Shown here: in pieces, positions 17,101 through 25,717 of the stretch
Layout: each line of letters opens with the position of its first letter
Numbering within the stretch: the stretch's first letter is position 1
NCBI GenBank assembly: GCA_020073465.1
Contig: JAIQFC010000003.1
Location: forward strand, 248,001-312,000
DNA length: 64,000 bases
Direction: 5' to 3'
Source of the DNA: Terriglobia bacterium
Lineage (GTDB): Bacteria > Acidobacteriota > Terriglobia > Terriglobales > Acidobacteriaceae
The notes under the pieces: model-generated
Seen by the model: the letters and a program-made list of their open reading frames with translations, nothing else
Database searches by the model: none
What the model was told of the DNA's origin: nothing
Position numbers and translations under genes: made by a program

Positions 17101-18427
17101 AAGCCTCTGTGAACCGCGGGTTCAGGCTTGGTGGCTTAGACGATTCTGTTTCCGATTCTCGTTCCTCCGCCGTAGCCCGTAGAGCCGCAATGTACGCAAC
17201 CGTGAAATATGGAAAATACTGATACGCCTCCGGCGCAAAGCAGGCTCCTATCATGAATCCAACCAGACTGCTGTAGAGCGCGCCAACGTAGAGTCTGGCC
17301 TCAGGGTCAAGATCCCGCCTTCTCCTCAGCTTCTTCAAATTCCGGAACCCGCTCGAGAAAAATAGCAGGTAAAGAATCAGTACCGGAATCCCCCCTTCCA
17401 CAGCAATCTGCAGATAGGTCACGTGAACCTCATGCCAATCGCCGGAAAACGGAGGGAAGTTGCGCACTCCGAGGCCGGTCAGCGGATATTCTGAAATTCC
17501 CTTTAACGCCCTGAGCATCAGATATCTCCGGTCCTCGTAAGAACCATATGCGCTGCTCTCAAGATCAGTTTGCAGGTTTGATCCCTTCAGCGCCAAAAAC
17601 CGCTCTTTCAGATGCTTTCCGCCAACGATAAACAGCAGAACCCCAAGCACGGCGGTCAGGAAGATGAGCTGTGGCCGCCGTCCCTTGACCCCAAAAAACC
17701 AAAGCATAACCACGCCGGAAAAAACCAGGTCAATAAACCCGGCACGCGACGCCGTCAGAAATAGCGTATACATCATGACCAGCATGGCCAGTCCCCATGC
17801 CGTTTTGCGAACTATGCTCTTGGAGGTCAGGAGCAAGAGCAGCGTCAGGGGCAAGGTGAGAACAATCGCAAAGGCGAGATCATTGGGATTGGAATACATC
17901 CCACCCATGACGCCCTCCAACCGCGGATGGGAAGAACCCTTCAGCACCGAAACGATGGCGATTAGGGCTACCGAGCCTGCTTGAATCAAGATAAGCCGCC
18001 GCAGCCGCACCAAACTGGTTACCAGAAGAAAAGTCAGCGCCCATGCGAAATAGAGTTTCCCGAAGTCGGCCGCGCGGAGCAACGCTCCTCCCTTCCAAAT
18101 CGGAGAGAGTGGCGCCCACAGAAAGAGCAGAAGAATCATCGCCAACAAATACTTCGATTCGATCGGAAGGCTCTTCATCCCACGCTTGCTCTTGCCCCTG
18201 CTCAGAACCAGGCTCAGAATGGCGAGAATCGCCGAAATCCGTGCATACGGCAGATACGCCATCAGCGGAACGTGCGCAAAAAGGAGCAAGTCCTCAGGCC
18301 TGGCGCAATACACAACGTAGAACACGCTCAGCCAGAAGAACGCTCCAGTGGTGGCATCCCGCAGTTTCGATTGCGTCGGCTTCCATACAAACCCTGGGCC
18401 TGCGATCGCAATGTCCCGTTTCTCCAT
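17066..18427 (-). CDS. O-antigen ligase/polymerase family protein (Wzy-like)
   Basis: 453 residues with about 11 hydrophobic segments. Residues 180-260 show the AFAIVLTLPLTLLLLL and MYTLFLTASRAGF segments, and a large loop near 295-330 contains LTGLGVRNFPP, the G-x-G-x-x-x-F signature of the Wzy_C (O-antigen ligase) family. In this operon it is most likely the EPS polymerase that joins flipped repeat units in the periplasm. A ligase role cannot be excluded because the two activities share the fold. No signal sequence apart from the first helix. Confidence 0.8.
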   Translation of the reverse strand: MEKRDIAIAGPGFVWKPTQSKLRDATTGAFFWLSVFYVVYCARPEDLLLFAHVPLMAYLPYARISAILAILSLVLSRGKSKRGMKSLPIESKYLLAMILLLFLWAPLSPIWKGGALLRAADFGKLYFAWALTFLLVTSLVRLRRLILIQAGSVALIAIVSVLKGSSHPRLEGVMGGMYSNPNDLAFAIVLTLPLTLLLLLTSKSIVRKTAWGLAMLVMMYTLFLTASRAGFIDLVFSGVVMLWFFGVKGRRPQLIFLTAVLGVLLFIVGGKHLKERFLALKGSNLQTDLESSAYGSYEDRRYLMLRALKGISEYPLTGLGVRNFPPFSGDWHEVHVTYLQIAVEGGIPVLILYLLFFSSGFRNLKKLRRRRDLDPEARLYVGALYSSLVGFMIGACFAPEAYQYFPYFTVAYIAALRATAEERESETESSKPPSLNPRFTEAYANNWAVTVVR

Positions 18428-18452
18428 ATCGTTTCAAACGCTCTTCCGCACG

Positions 18453-19718
18453 CTATCCAGCCGTAGCGAGCTGTAGCGTACCTCCCTCGCGAGCCGGCGA
18501 TGCTGCCGCTTGGAGTATCTGTTCAAATTTCTCAGCTACGGCCGACCAGTCACGCTCGGTCGCGAGAGCCGCGGCAGCCTGCTCGAAACGACGGCGCATC
18601 GCCTGATCCTGCAAGAGCACGACCACGGCATTGGCGAACGAAGCCGGATCATCCGCCAGCCAGATATCCTTGCCATGATGCACGTCCAGCCCCTCCGCGC
18701 CGATGGTCGTAGAGACCACAGCCTTTCCCGCCGCCATGGCCTCGTAAATCTTCAGCCTCGTCCCTCCCCCGATTCGGAGCGGCACCACTACGACCGCCGC
18801 CTCTCTCAAGTACTCCACCACCGAAGGGACCGACCCCAAGATCTCGACTGAATCCGATGCGAGCCTTAGCACCTCTTGCCCCGGATTGCGGCCTACCACG
18901 CGTAGACGCGCATCCGGCAGTCTCCTCAGAATCGAAGGCCAGACCTCATCGCAGAAGTATCCGACGCCATCGATGTTCGGTTCCCAATCCATCGCTCCCA
19001 CAAACACAACCTTCGCTTGCGTCACCGGACCAGATGCAGACGGATGGAAGTTCTGTAAATCCACTCCGGTCGGCACCACCGTGATGCGAACTGGATCAAC
19101 CCAGGCGCTCATCAGCTCACGATCATTCTCTGACACCGCAATCACGTGCCCGAAGTTGCGGACCATGGCACGCTCATACCGCAGCATCTTCCAATACTCC
19201 ATCCGATACATCTGCCTTTTGGCCCGGCTTGACTCGGTTTCAGCGTACCGCCGCCAGATCTCGCTCTCCACATTGTGCTGAAAGAGCACACTGGGAATGC
19301 CAAAGCCCGTCGGAAAATTCACAGCTGCATCCAAAAAGTCACACACCGCTACATCAAACGCCGACTTCTGAAACCATCCTTCGATCCGAGCCCTCACCGC
19401 AGAAGAACTGAATCGCGACACAGCGTAGGGCGCTCGCGCTGGCAGCCGCACCAGGTAATCCACACCACGGCGAACCCCCGTCATCTCAGGGTTTCCCGTA
19501 CTCATACTCACGGCCTTTGGAAAACATTTCTCCAGTTCTTCCTCATAATTCCGATCGACAGCTCCTGCATAGTAGGAGAAGAACGTAACCTCGTGACGTG
19601 CCGCTAAATGACGCGCGATGTGATAGGAACGGATATTCCCCCCGTTGTGCACAGGCAGGAGCCTGTCCGCCTTCACCCAAAGAATTCTCATCGTCTGTCC
19701 ATTCGTCACGGTCTCCAC
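18453..19718 (-). CDS. GT4 family glycosyltransferase
   Basis: 421 residues from GTG 19718, or 412 from the ATG at 19691 where the protein opens MRILWVKADRLLPVHNGG, the natural start of a GT-B fold. The C-terminal half has VFVGAMDWEPNIDGV and the donor-binding region GGGTRLKIYEAMAAGKAVVST. It resembles the XrtA-associated sugar transferases annotated near such clusters. It overlaps the upstream GT2 gene by 13 bp if the longer start is used. Its acceptor and donor are unknown; it should extend the lipid-linked EPS repeat unit. Confidence 0.85.
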   Translation of the reverse strand: METVTNGQTMRILWVKADRLLPVHNGGNIRSYHIARHLAARHEVTFFSYYAGAVDRNYEEELEKCFPKAVSMSTGNPEMTGVRRGVDYLVRLPARAPYAVSRFSSSAVRARIEGWFQKSAFDVAVCDFLDAAVNFPTGFGIPSVLFQHNVESEIWRRYAETESSRAKRQMYRMEYWKMLRYERAMVRNFGHVIAVSENDRELMSAWVDPVRITVVPTGVDLQNFHPSASGPVTQAKVVFVGAMDWEPNIDGVGYFCDEVWPSILRRLPDARLRVVGRNPGQEVLRLASDSVEILGSVPSVVEYLREAAVVVVPLRIGGGTRLKIYEAMAAGKAVVSTTIGAEGLDVHHGKDIWLADDPASFANAVVVLLQDQAMRRRFEQAAAALATERDWSAVAEKFEQILQAAASPAREGGTLQLATAG

Positions 19719-20827
19719 GCCACCTTTCGGCCAGTGACGAAGTGCGCAAATGCTACCGCCGCTGCAGTGTTGAGCAAGACGAACGTGAAGGCTGCATCTG
19801 CCTCCCGCGCGATTGGTCCACGTACAAGGCGCGCAGCCGCCAGCGCACTCAGCAAATAAAACGCCAACTGCAAAACAAAAGTGACGCGGTACAGGGGATG
19901 CTCGAGAAACGCCGACGCCACCAGCATGCCTGCAAGCGCAAATGGTGAAACCAGCCTGATCAGTTTGTGGCTCACATACTCAAACCGAACTGGATTCGCC
20001 TTGGTGAGCAGCCAGGGAGCCAACTGGACCAATTGATAGTTCCCGCTCAGCGTCCGCACTTTGCGCGCGAATTCTCTGTCCCGCCCGAAGTCGGCCCTGT
20101 CCCACGCATGCGCCCTCGGATCGAACACAACTCGATATCCTTGCCGCAAGACACTCATCGGGATAAAAACGTCATCGAGGATTGTCTCCTCCGGCAAGCG
20201 CGTGAGCAGGTTCAGCCGTACCGCGTACAATGCGCCCGTCACTCCAATCACCGACCCTGATTGCGACTCCCACTTACGAATAAGTTTCTCCGCTTGCCAG
20301 TACAGCCCCACGCCGCGGTGTATCTCCCCTTTTACCGGATCTCCCAGCATCAGCTCTCCGCTCACCGCCCCAACTTCCTGATCCACGAAATTCTCGAGTA
20401 GCAATCGCACCGCATCTCGCTCGACGGCCTGGCGCACATCGGTAAAGACCGCGATCTCTCCTCGTGCCAATCTGATACCGTCGTTTAATGCGCGGGCTTT
20501 GCCCTGCGCCAGCTGATTGCACACCACATGCACCCGCGGGTTGCGCGCCTGCTCGCGGAGAATCGCATCCGTCCCATCGGTCGAGCCGTCGGAAACGACC
20601 AGCACCTGCAGCAAGTCCGCCGGATAATCCAACTCCAGCAGGTTCCGAATCTTGCCCGCCACCGCAGCTTCCTCATTGCGGACTACCATCACCACCGATA
20701 TAGCCGGCTCGTACATCCCGCGCTGCACTGGCCACGGACGCCACCACGTCCGCAGCCGCAGCCACAGCGGGTAGCCCGCATACGTGTACAGGAGGACCAA
20801 GGCTGATCCCCAGAACATCCACGTCAT
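19706..20827 (-). CDS. Membrane-anchored GT2 family glycosyltransferase
   Basis: 373 residues from ATG 20827, which overlaps the upstream gene stop (ATGA); frames extending further upstream are the shadow of that gene. One N-terminal membrane helix (MFWGSALVLLYTYAGYPLW) is followed by a GT-A domain with VVSDGSTDGT near 86 and VFTDVRQ near 138. Two or three hydrophobic helices occupy residues 285-365. This layout matches processive or polyprenyl-linked GT2 enzymes of EPS systems. It lies directly after the priming transferase, so it may add the second sugar. Confidence 0.85.
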   Translation of the reverse strand: MTWMFWGSALVLLYTYAGYPLWLRLRTWWRPWPVQRGMYEPAISVVMVVRNEEAAVAGKIRNLLELDYPADLLQVLVVSDGSTDGTDAILREQARNPRVHVVCNQLAQGKARALNDGIRLARGEIAVFTDVRQAVERDAVRLLLENFVDQEVGAVSGELMLGDPVKGEIHRGVGLYWQAEKLIRKWESQSGSVIGVTGALYAVRLNLLTRLPEETILDDVFIPMSVLRQGYRVVFDPRAHAWDRADFGRDREFARKVRTLSGNYQLVQLAPWLLTKANPVRFEYVSHKLIRLVSPFALAGMLVASAFLEHPLYRVTFVLQLAFYLLSALAAARLVRGPIAREADAAFTFVLLNTAAAVAFAHFVTGRKVAWRP

Positions 20828-22197
20828 TGCCCGCCCCTGCCCAGCAGAACAATCTTGACGGTCTGGAAGATGATCATCAGATCCAGCCCAAGAGAGGCAT
20901 TCTTGATATAGAACAAGTCGTACTGCAGTTTCTCCCGCGCGTCCTCCAGCGTGTTGCCGTACTTGTACTGTACCTGCGCCCAGCCCGTGATTCCGGGACG
21001 CACCGCGTGACGCACGCCGTAATACGGAATCTCTTTGCTCAGCCACTCCACAAACTCAGGCCGCTCCGGGCGTGGACCTACGAAGTGCATGTCGCCCTTC
21101 AGCACGCACCAGAGTTGTGGAATCTCATCCAGTCGCGACCCTCGCAGAATCTTGCCAACCCGCGTGATGCGGGGATCGTCATCCGTCGCCCAGGTCGCAC
21201 CCGTATCGGCTTCCGCGTCGCGGCGCATGGTGCGGAATTTGTAGCAGTAAAAGTGATGTCCACCTTGCCCTACGCGCCTCTGGCGATAGAGCACCGGTCC
21301 AGGCGAATCCAGCTTGATCGCCAGCATGATGAAGGGAAGCAGAGGCAGTGAGAGCAGCAGCCCAATCAGTGCAAACGAACAGTTCAGCAGCCGACGAACG
21401 ACTCGCAGGAATGTACTAAAGCGGAATCCTTCTGCAAAAATCAGCCAGCTCGGGTAGAGATGCTCCACCTCAATTCGCCCTGAGATCTTCTCCAGCCACG
21501 AGGCCGCATCCTCCACCCACACTCCGGCCAGTCGCAAGTCGAGCAACTCCTCCACAGGAAGTGTCCCGCGTCGGTCGGGCATCGCAACAATGACTCGGTG
21601 CACATTACCCTGCTGCGCCAGTCCCAGCAGATGCGAAGCCACTGTGTCTCGCTTGAGCGCGCCCTCGATGTTTCCCGTCCATCCAACAACTTCAATTCCC
21701 AACTGGGTACGCTGCCGCAGCCCATTCACCAGTCGTTGTGCCCGCTCGCCAGTTCCGAGCACGTAAACTCGCTCGCGGAAATAGGGCCGCGTCACAAGCC
21801 AGTTACAGAAAGCACGCCAACCGAACAGCAGCAAGGTCAGGATGGTCAGTCCGACCAGCGCGGAACCGTTTCCCGGTAGGAAACTAGGAACAATGAAGCC
21901 AACCGCCGAAAGGGCCAGCGCCACCAACCCGAGAACCAGGAGCAGTCGGAAGGTCTGCTCCCACTTCGCACCCAGCCTTGAGGAGTCGTACAAGTCAAAC
22001 CCGTGTGAGAGGAGCAGCACGACCGCGGTGAACACCAGGATCTTGATGTACCCGCCGTCGACGTTCAGCGCGAGCCAACTGTCGTCCTGGTGCTGGAGTA
22101 CCGTTCCCAGGACAAATGAAAACCACACGATCAGGGCCTCACCCGCCAGTAGAACTAGCGTGCGCAGCGGGTAATACACGTTGAAGACCCTAATCAC
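20824..22197 (-). CDS. Undecaprenyl-phosphate sugar phosphotransferase (EPS priming enzyme, XrtA type)
   Basis: 457 residues from GTG 22197, chosen because AGGAAG lies 7-8 nt upstream and because relatives begin with the equivalent of VIRVFNVYYPLRT. Four hydrophobic helices (10-120) precede a nucleotide-binding-like domain (140-240). The C-terminal bacterial sugar transferase domain carries YRQRRVGQGGHHFYCYKFRTM and RLDEIPQLWCVLKGDMHFVGP. The enzyme transfers a sugar-1-phosphate from a UDP-sugar to undecaprenyl phosphate and so starts the repeat unit. It closely matches the exosortase-A-associated sugar transferase group. Confidence 0.9.
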   Translation of the reverse strand: MIRVFNVYYPLRTLVLLAGEALIVWFSFVLGTVLQHQDDSWLALNVDGGYIKILVFTAVVLLLSHGFDLYDSSRLGAKWEQTFRLLLVLGLVALALSAVGFIVPSFLPGNGSALVGLTILTLLLFGWRAFCNWLVTRPYFRERVYVLGTGERAQRLVNGLRQRTQLGIEVVGWTGNIEGALKRDTVASHLLGLAQQGNVHRVIVAMPDRRGTLPVEELLDLRLAGVWVEDAASWLEKISGRIEVEHLYPSWLIFAEGFRFSTFLRVVRRLLNCSFALIGLLLSLPLLPFIMLAIKLDSPGPVLYRQRRVGQGGHHFYCYKFRTMRRDAEADTGATWATDDDPRITRVGKILRGSRLDEIPQLWCVLKGDMHFVGPRPERPEFVEWLSKEIPYYGVRHAVRPGITGWAQVQYKYGNTLEDAREKLQYDLFYIKNASLGLDLMIIFQTVKIVLLGRGGQ

Positions 22198-22256
22198 ATT
22201 TTCACTTCCTAGCCCTTGAGATCCCTTTCGCTCTTCTCGTACGCACACTCCTGGTG

Positions 22257-23153
22257 TTAGCGCACGTATGCTGCCTGGTCGCGTGCCCCGTTGAGCACCA
22301 CGCCCAACAATGTCTGTGCGGCAAATTCCTGTCGCGCCTTGCGCGCAACGTCGAACGGAGTCTTGTTACTGCGAACCACGATCAGCACCCCGTCACATGA
22401 CTTGGCCAGGATGCCGGCGTCCGACATCGACACCGCGGGCGGCGAATCGATGATGATCCAGTCAAACAGGGGCTCAACGCGCTGCAGCAGAACCTTCAGC
22501 CGTCCATTCGCCACCAGTTCCGCGGGATTCTCGATCTTTCGTCCGCCCGGAACGAAGAACAAGTTTTCCAACGGCCCTCGTTGCATGATCGTGACCTCGT
22601 CATCCTGTCCAGTCAGGTATTCCGCAAGCCCCGGGTTCGGCACCGTCCCCAACATCTGGTGCAGCCGCGGTCTCCGCAGATCGGCATCGATCAGCAACAC
22701 TCGCCGTCCGTGCTGCTGCGCCATCACCTGTGCCAGGTTCAACGCCATGAACGACTTTCCTTCCTTGGGCAGCGCGCTAGTGACGAGCACCTTCTTCAGC
22801 GTCACCTTTTCCCGTGCGTGATACAGGCGCGAGCGCAACGTGCGGAACTCTTCGGCGCCTCGCACGCCGTCGTTGCCATTGAAGAACAGCATTGTCGCGG
22901 GATCAGGGTTCCACTGCACCGGAGCGCAATGTGACATCAGAGTATCGAGGCCTAGCTCACTGGCAAACGACGCTGCTACAGTCGCGAATGGCCTGCCCAC
23001 CGCCGTCGGAATGGCCGTCGACGCTGCTGTCCAGTCCTCCGCCGTCACCGTTGCATTGGGGACGGGCTCCACGACGTTTGGCTCGCCCACGCATCCGTGA
23101 GTCGAGGCTCGTTCTTGTTCGGCCCTCTTGAGGGCTTCATGAATTCGACTCAT
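22257..23153 (-). CDS. CpsD/CapB-type tyrosine autokinase (XrtA-associated)
   Basis: 298 residues opening MSRIHEALKRAEQER, a hallmark of the XrtA-associated kinases. The P-loop is ALPKEGKS near 146 and the Walker A' motif is LLIDADLRRP near 178. BY-kinases of this type pair with the Wzz-like protein encoded two genes upstream to control chain length. Unlike usual members, the C-terminus has no tyrosine cluster: only one Tyr is present in the last residues (AAYVR). Autophosphorylation may therefore be reduced. The 3' end of the upstream ATPase gene overlaps its start by 17 bp. Confidence 0.85.
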   Translation of the reverse strand: MSRIHEALKRAEQERASTHGCVGEPNVVEPVPNATVTAEDWTAASTAIPTAVGRPFATVAASFASELGLDTLMSHCAPVQWNPDPATMLFFNGNDGVRGAEEFRTLRSRLYHAREKVTLKKVLVTSALPKEGKSFMALNLAQVMAQQHGRRVLLIDADLRRPRLHQMLGTVPNPGLAEYLTGQDDEVTIMQRGPLENLFFVPGGRKIENPAELVANGRLKVLLQRVEPLFDWIIIDSPPAVSMSDAGILAKSCDGVLIVVRSNKTPFDVARKARQEFAAQTLLGVVLNGARDQAAYVR

Positions 23154-24105
23154 AGTTACCTTTCGTTGGCGAGGCCTTCAGTTCCGTCGCAAGTAAACGA
23201 TCAGCCAGTGTCGCCGGCGACCGCAGCGCCTCCGCTAGGTCAAGTTTTTCCGGACTCGGAGCAAGCACCGCAGCAGGGGTCGTCGCCGCCGCGTCATCAC
23301 CCAGCTCAAAATCCCGCGCCACCGCATCTACAACTTCCGGCGTGATCACCTTCTGCTGATCTACAAAAGCGCTGACCAGGCAATGCTCACACAGCAGGTT
23401 GATGACGCGCGGAATGCCGGCCGCGTACCGGTGGACATTCGCCAGCGCCTCCGGCTCGAAAATCTGCTGTCCGTTCGCGCCCGCAATGTGCAGCCGCTGT
23501 TGCACGTATGCCTTGGTCTCCTCGAGGCTGAGCGCATGGGTTTTCGCACGCAGCGTAAACCGCTGCCGCAGTTGCCGCAGTTGCGGCTGCCTCAGCCTCT
23601 CCTCCAACTCCGGCTGGCCCACCAGCACGATTTGGAGCAGCTTCTCAGTGAAGGTCTCCAGGTTGGTAAGCATGCGGATCTCTTCCAGCACCTCGTCCGC
23701 GAGGTTCTGAGCCTCATCGACGATCAGCACCGCCGTCTCCCCCGCCTGGTAACGGTCCAGCAGCCAGTTGTACAACCGCAAAAGGATTTGGCTCTTCGCC
23801 CTGGGCTCACACGCAATGCCGAAGTCCGTCATCATGTAGTCGAGGAACTGCGGCACATTCAACCGTGAGTTAAAGATGAATGCGGTCGCCACCTGCTGGA
23901 GCCTCAGCCACTCCAGTAACTTGTTGATGAGCGTCGTTTTCCCCGTGCCCACTTCGCCCGTCAGCAGAACGAATCCCTTGCGGCTCTGAATACCGTAGGT
24001 GAGGCAGGCCAGCGCCTCCTCCGTGTGCCGCGTTAGAAACAAATAACGCGGATCCGGATTGACGTTGAACGGATTCGCCCGCAGTCCGTAGAAGTCTTTG
24101 TACAT
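23137..24105 (-). CDS. ExeA-like AAA ATPase of the EPS secretion system
   Basis: 322 residues from ATG 24105. Opens MYKDFYGLRANPFNVNPDPRYLF, the standard start of ExeA/XrtA-associated ATPases. Walker A is TGEVGTGKTT near 53 and Walker B is AVLIVDEAQNL near 127. It lies between the chain-length protein and the kinase, as in exosortase-type EPS operons. It lacks the periplasmic peptidoglycan-binding domain of ExeA itself, so it is probably cytoplasmic. Its exact task in these systems is not established. Confidence 0.85.
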   Translation of the reverse strand: MYKDFYGLRANPFNVNPDPRYLFLTRHTEEALACLTYGIQSRKGFVLLTGEVGTGKTTLINKLLEWLRLQQVATAFIFNSRLNVPQFLDYMMTDFGIACEPRAKSQILLRLYNWLLDRYQAGETAVLIVDEAQNLADEVLEEIRMLTNLETFTEKLLQIVLVGQPELEERLRQPQLRQLRQRFTLRAKTHALSLEETKAYVQQRLHIAGANGQQIFEPEALANVHRYAAGIPRVINLLCEHCLVSAFVDQQKVITPEVVDAVARDFELGDDAAATTPAAVLAPSPEKLDLAEALRSPATLADRLLATELKASPTKGNYESNS

Positions 24106-24109
24106 GGAC

Positions 24110-25666
24110 TCAGCAGCCTCCTAGGCTCCCGATCTTCTCGTTATGCTCGTGCTTGCCCCAGAATCTGCCCTTGCCGTTACCGGTCGTCGCCGACGCATCG
24201 CTTACCCACGGAATCGCGACTAGGGTCGGCAGCTCCAAGGCCGCCTCTACGTCCGCCTCATTACGAATCGACTTGTCACGCAGCTCCAGCCACAACGCCA
24301 GACCAAACCCAAGCGCTAGACCGGCTCCCAATCCACCACCAGCAAAGATCAGCCGGTTCGGAAAGCTGGGCGAGTCAGGAAAGCTAGCGGGATTCAGCAT
24401 AAACATGCGTTCACCCTGCGACTGCTGCTCCATCTTCAACGCCAGGTCGGACTTGCTCTTGCTCGCAAGCAGGCCCTGATAGTTTTTCTGAGCGTTGTCG
24501 TAGTCGCGCGCCAGCTGCTTGTACTGCTCTTCAACCGTAGGACTTAACGCCACCCGTCCCTGGTAAACCGAAATTTCCTGTTGCAACCTCTTCTGATCCC
24601 GTGTCGCCGCCTGCAGCACATCGTTGTACTGGTGTACCTGCAGCCGCAACTGCCGGATCTCTGGTGGCTCCAATACTGAAGCTTTTTCATTGGCTGGATC
24701 GCCCGGCTGCTCTGACGCGCTATTCACCTCGGCCAGCTTTTTCTTCACTTCCGCGATGTCGGCCTTCGCCTTGATCACGTCCGGATGATCGTCGGTATAG
24801 CGCGCCTGCAACTGCAGCAACTGCGATTGCATGTCTTGTAGTTGTTTCTCCAGCGTTTGTGGGCTGCTTGAAGACTGCGAAGTCTTCCACGCCGCCAGCT
24901 GCTGCGCCAGCAACGATGCGGTATAGGACTTATCTTGCTGTGCCCGGTTCAGCGTCTGCGTGTTGGCCTCAAGCTGCGAGTTCACCCCCATCAGGAGCTT
25001 GAGATTGTTCTCCTCATCTCCAGGCAGTTGCCCCACGTACCGCTTCTTGAACGCCGCCAGTCTGTTCTCCAGATCATCGAGCGTGCGTTTGGCATCTTCC
25101 AAGCCCTTGTTGAGCAAGTCGGTGGTGCCGAGCGCCACGTCCTGCCGTGACTTCAGGTTCTCCGCGATCATCATCGAGGTTAGTTCGTTACAAATCTGCT
25201 GAGCTTCCCGCGGATTGGCCGTGGAGAAGTTTACGTAGAACCCAGGCACCGGCGTACCTTGCCCGGGCTTGCGTCGTTGCCCCCCACCGATCTGCGCGAT
25301 GTCTGCGATCACTGGTTCGACGGACACGTTCTGGCGGATGTTGTCGATCATTTCATCTACGTTCGAGTTCCTCACTCCAAGACGCTGTTCGACCATCGGT
25401 CGCAACCGGCTCTGGCTGAGCACCTGCTGTTGCAGAGTTGCAACGCGCGCACTCAAGTCCTGAGTGACCACTGGCTGCACCATGCTCTCGGGCACTTTCT
25501 GCCCTTCCACCAGCACGAGGGACTGCGAGGTGTATTTGGGAGTCAACCCATACGAAATCAGCCAACCAGCAAGCGGCGCCAGCAACGCCGGAATGAGAAT
25601 CACCCTCGCCCGCCGGCGCAATATCGCCAGATAGTCGTCAAGAGTTAGTTCACGATTCTCGATCAT
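24110..25666 (-). CDS. Wzz/GumC-type chain-length determinant (polysaccharide co-polymerase)
   Basis: 518 residues from ATG 25666 (opening MIENRELTLDDYLAILRRR); a longer frame upstream lacks support. A first membrane helix lies near 22-42 and a second near 435-458 (GGGLGAGLALGFGLALWLEL). The 400-residue periplasmic part is rich in heptad-like coiled coil (residues 170-380). This is the GumC/XrtA chain-length layout. It should set polymer length together with the kinase at 22,257-23,153 and connect to the Wza-type export protein. No fused kinase domain is present, which fits the separate kinase gene. Confidence 0.9.
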   Translation of the reverse strand: MIENRELTLDDYLAILRRRARVILIPALLAPLAGWLISYGLTPKYTSQSLVLVEGQKVPESMVQPVVTQDLSARVATLQQQVLSQSRLRPMVEQRLGVRNSNVDEMIDNIRQNVSVEPVIADIAQIGGGQRRKPGQGTPVPGFYVNFSTANPREAQQICNELTSMMIAENLKSRQDVALGTTDLLNKGLEDAKRTLDDLENRLAAFKKRYVGQLPGDEENNLKLLMGVNSQLEANTQTLNRAQQDKSYTASLLAQQLAAWKTSQSSSSPQTLEKQLQDMQSQLLQLQARYTDDHPDVIKAKADIAEVKKKLAEVNSASEQPGDPANEKASVLEPPEIRQLRLQVHQYNDVLQAATRDQKRLQQEISVYQGRVALSPTVEEQYKQLARDYDNAQKNYQGLLASKSKSDLALKMEQQSQGERMFMLNPASFPDSPSFPNRLIFAGGGLGAGLALGFGLALWLELRDKSIRNEADVEAALELPTLVAIPWVSDASATTGNGKGRFWGKHEHNEKIGSLGGC

Positions 25667-25717
25667 CCTTGATTTCCAATCTGGCTGCCGCGCCGCTTGG
25701 CGGGCAGCCCTCACAAA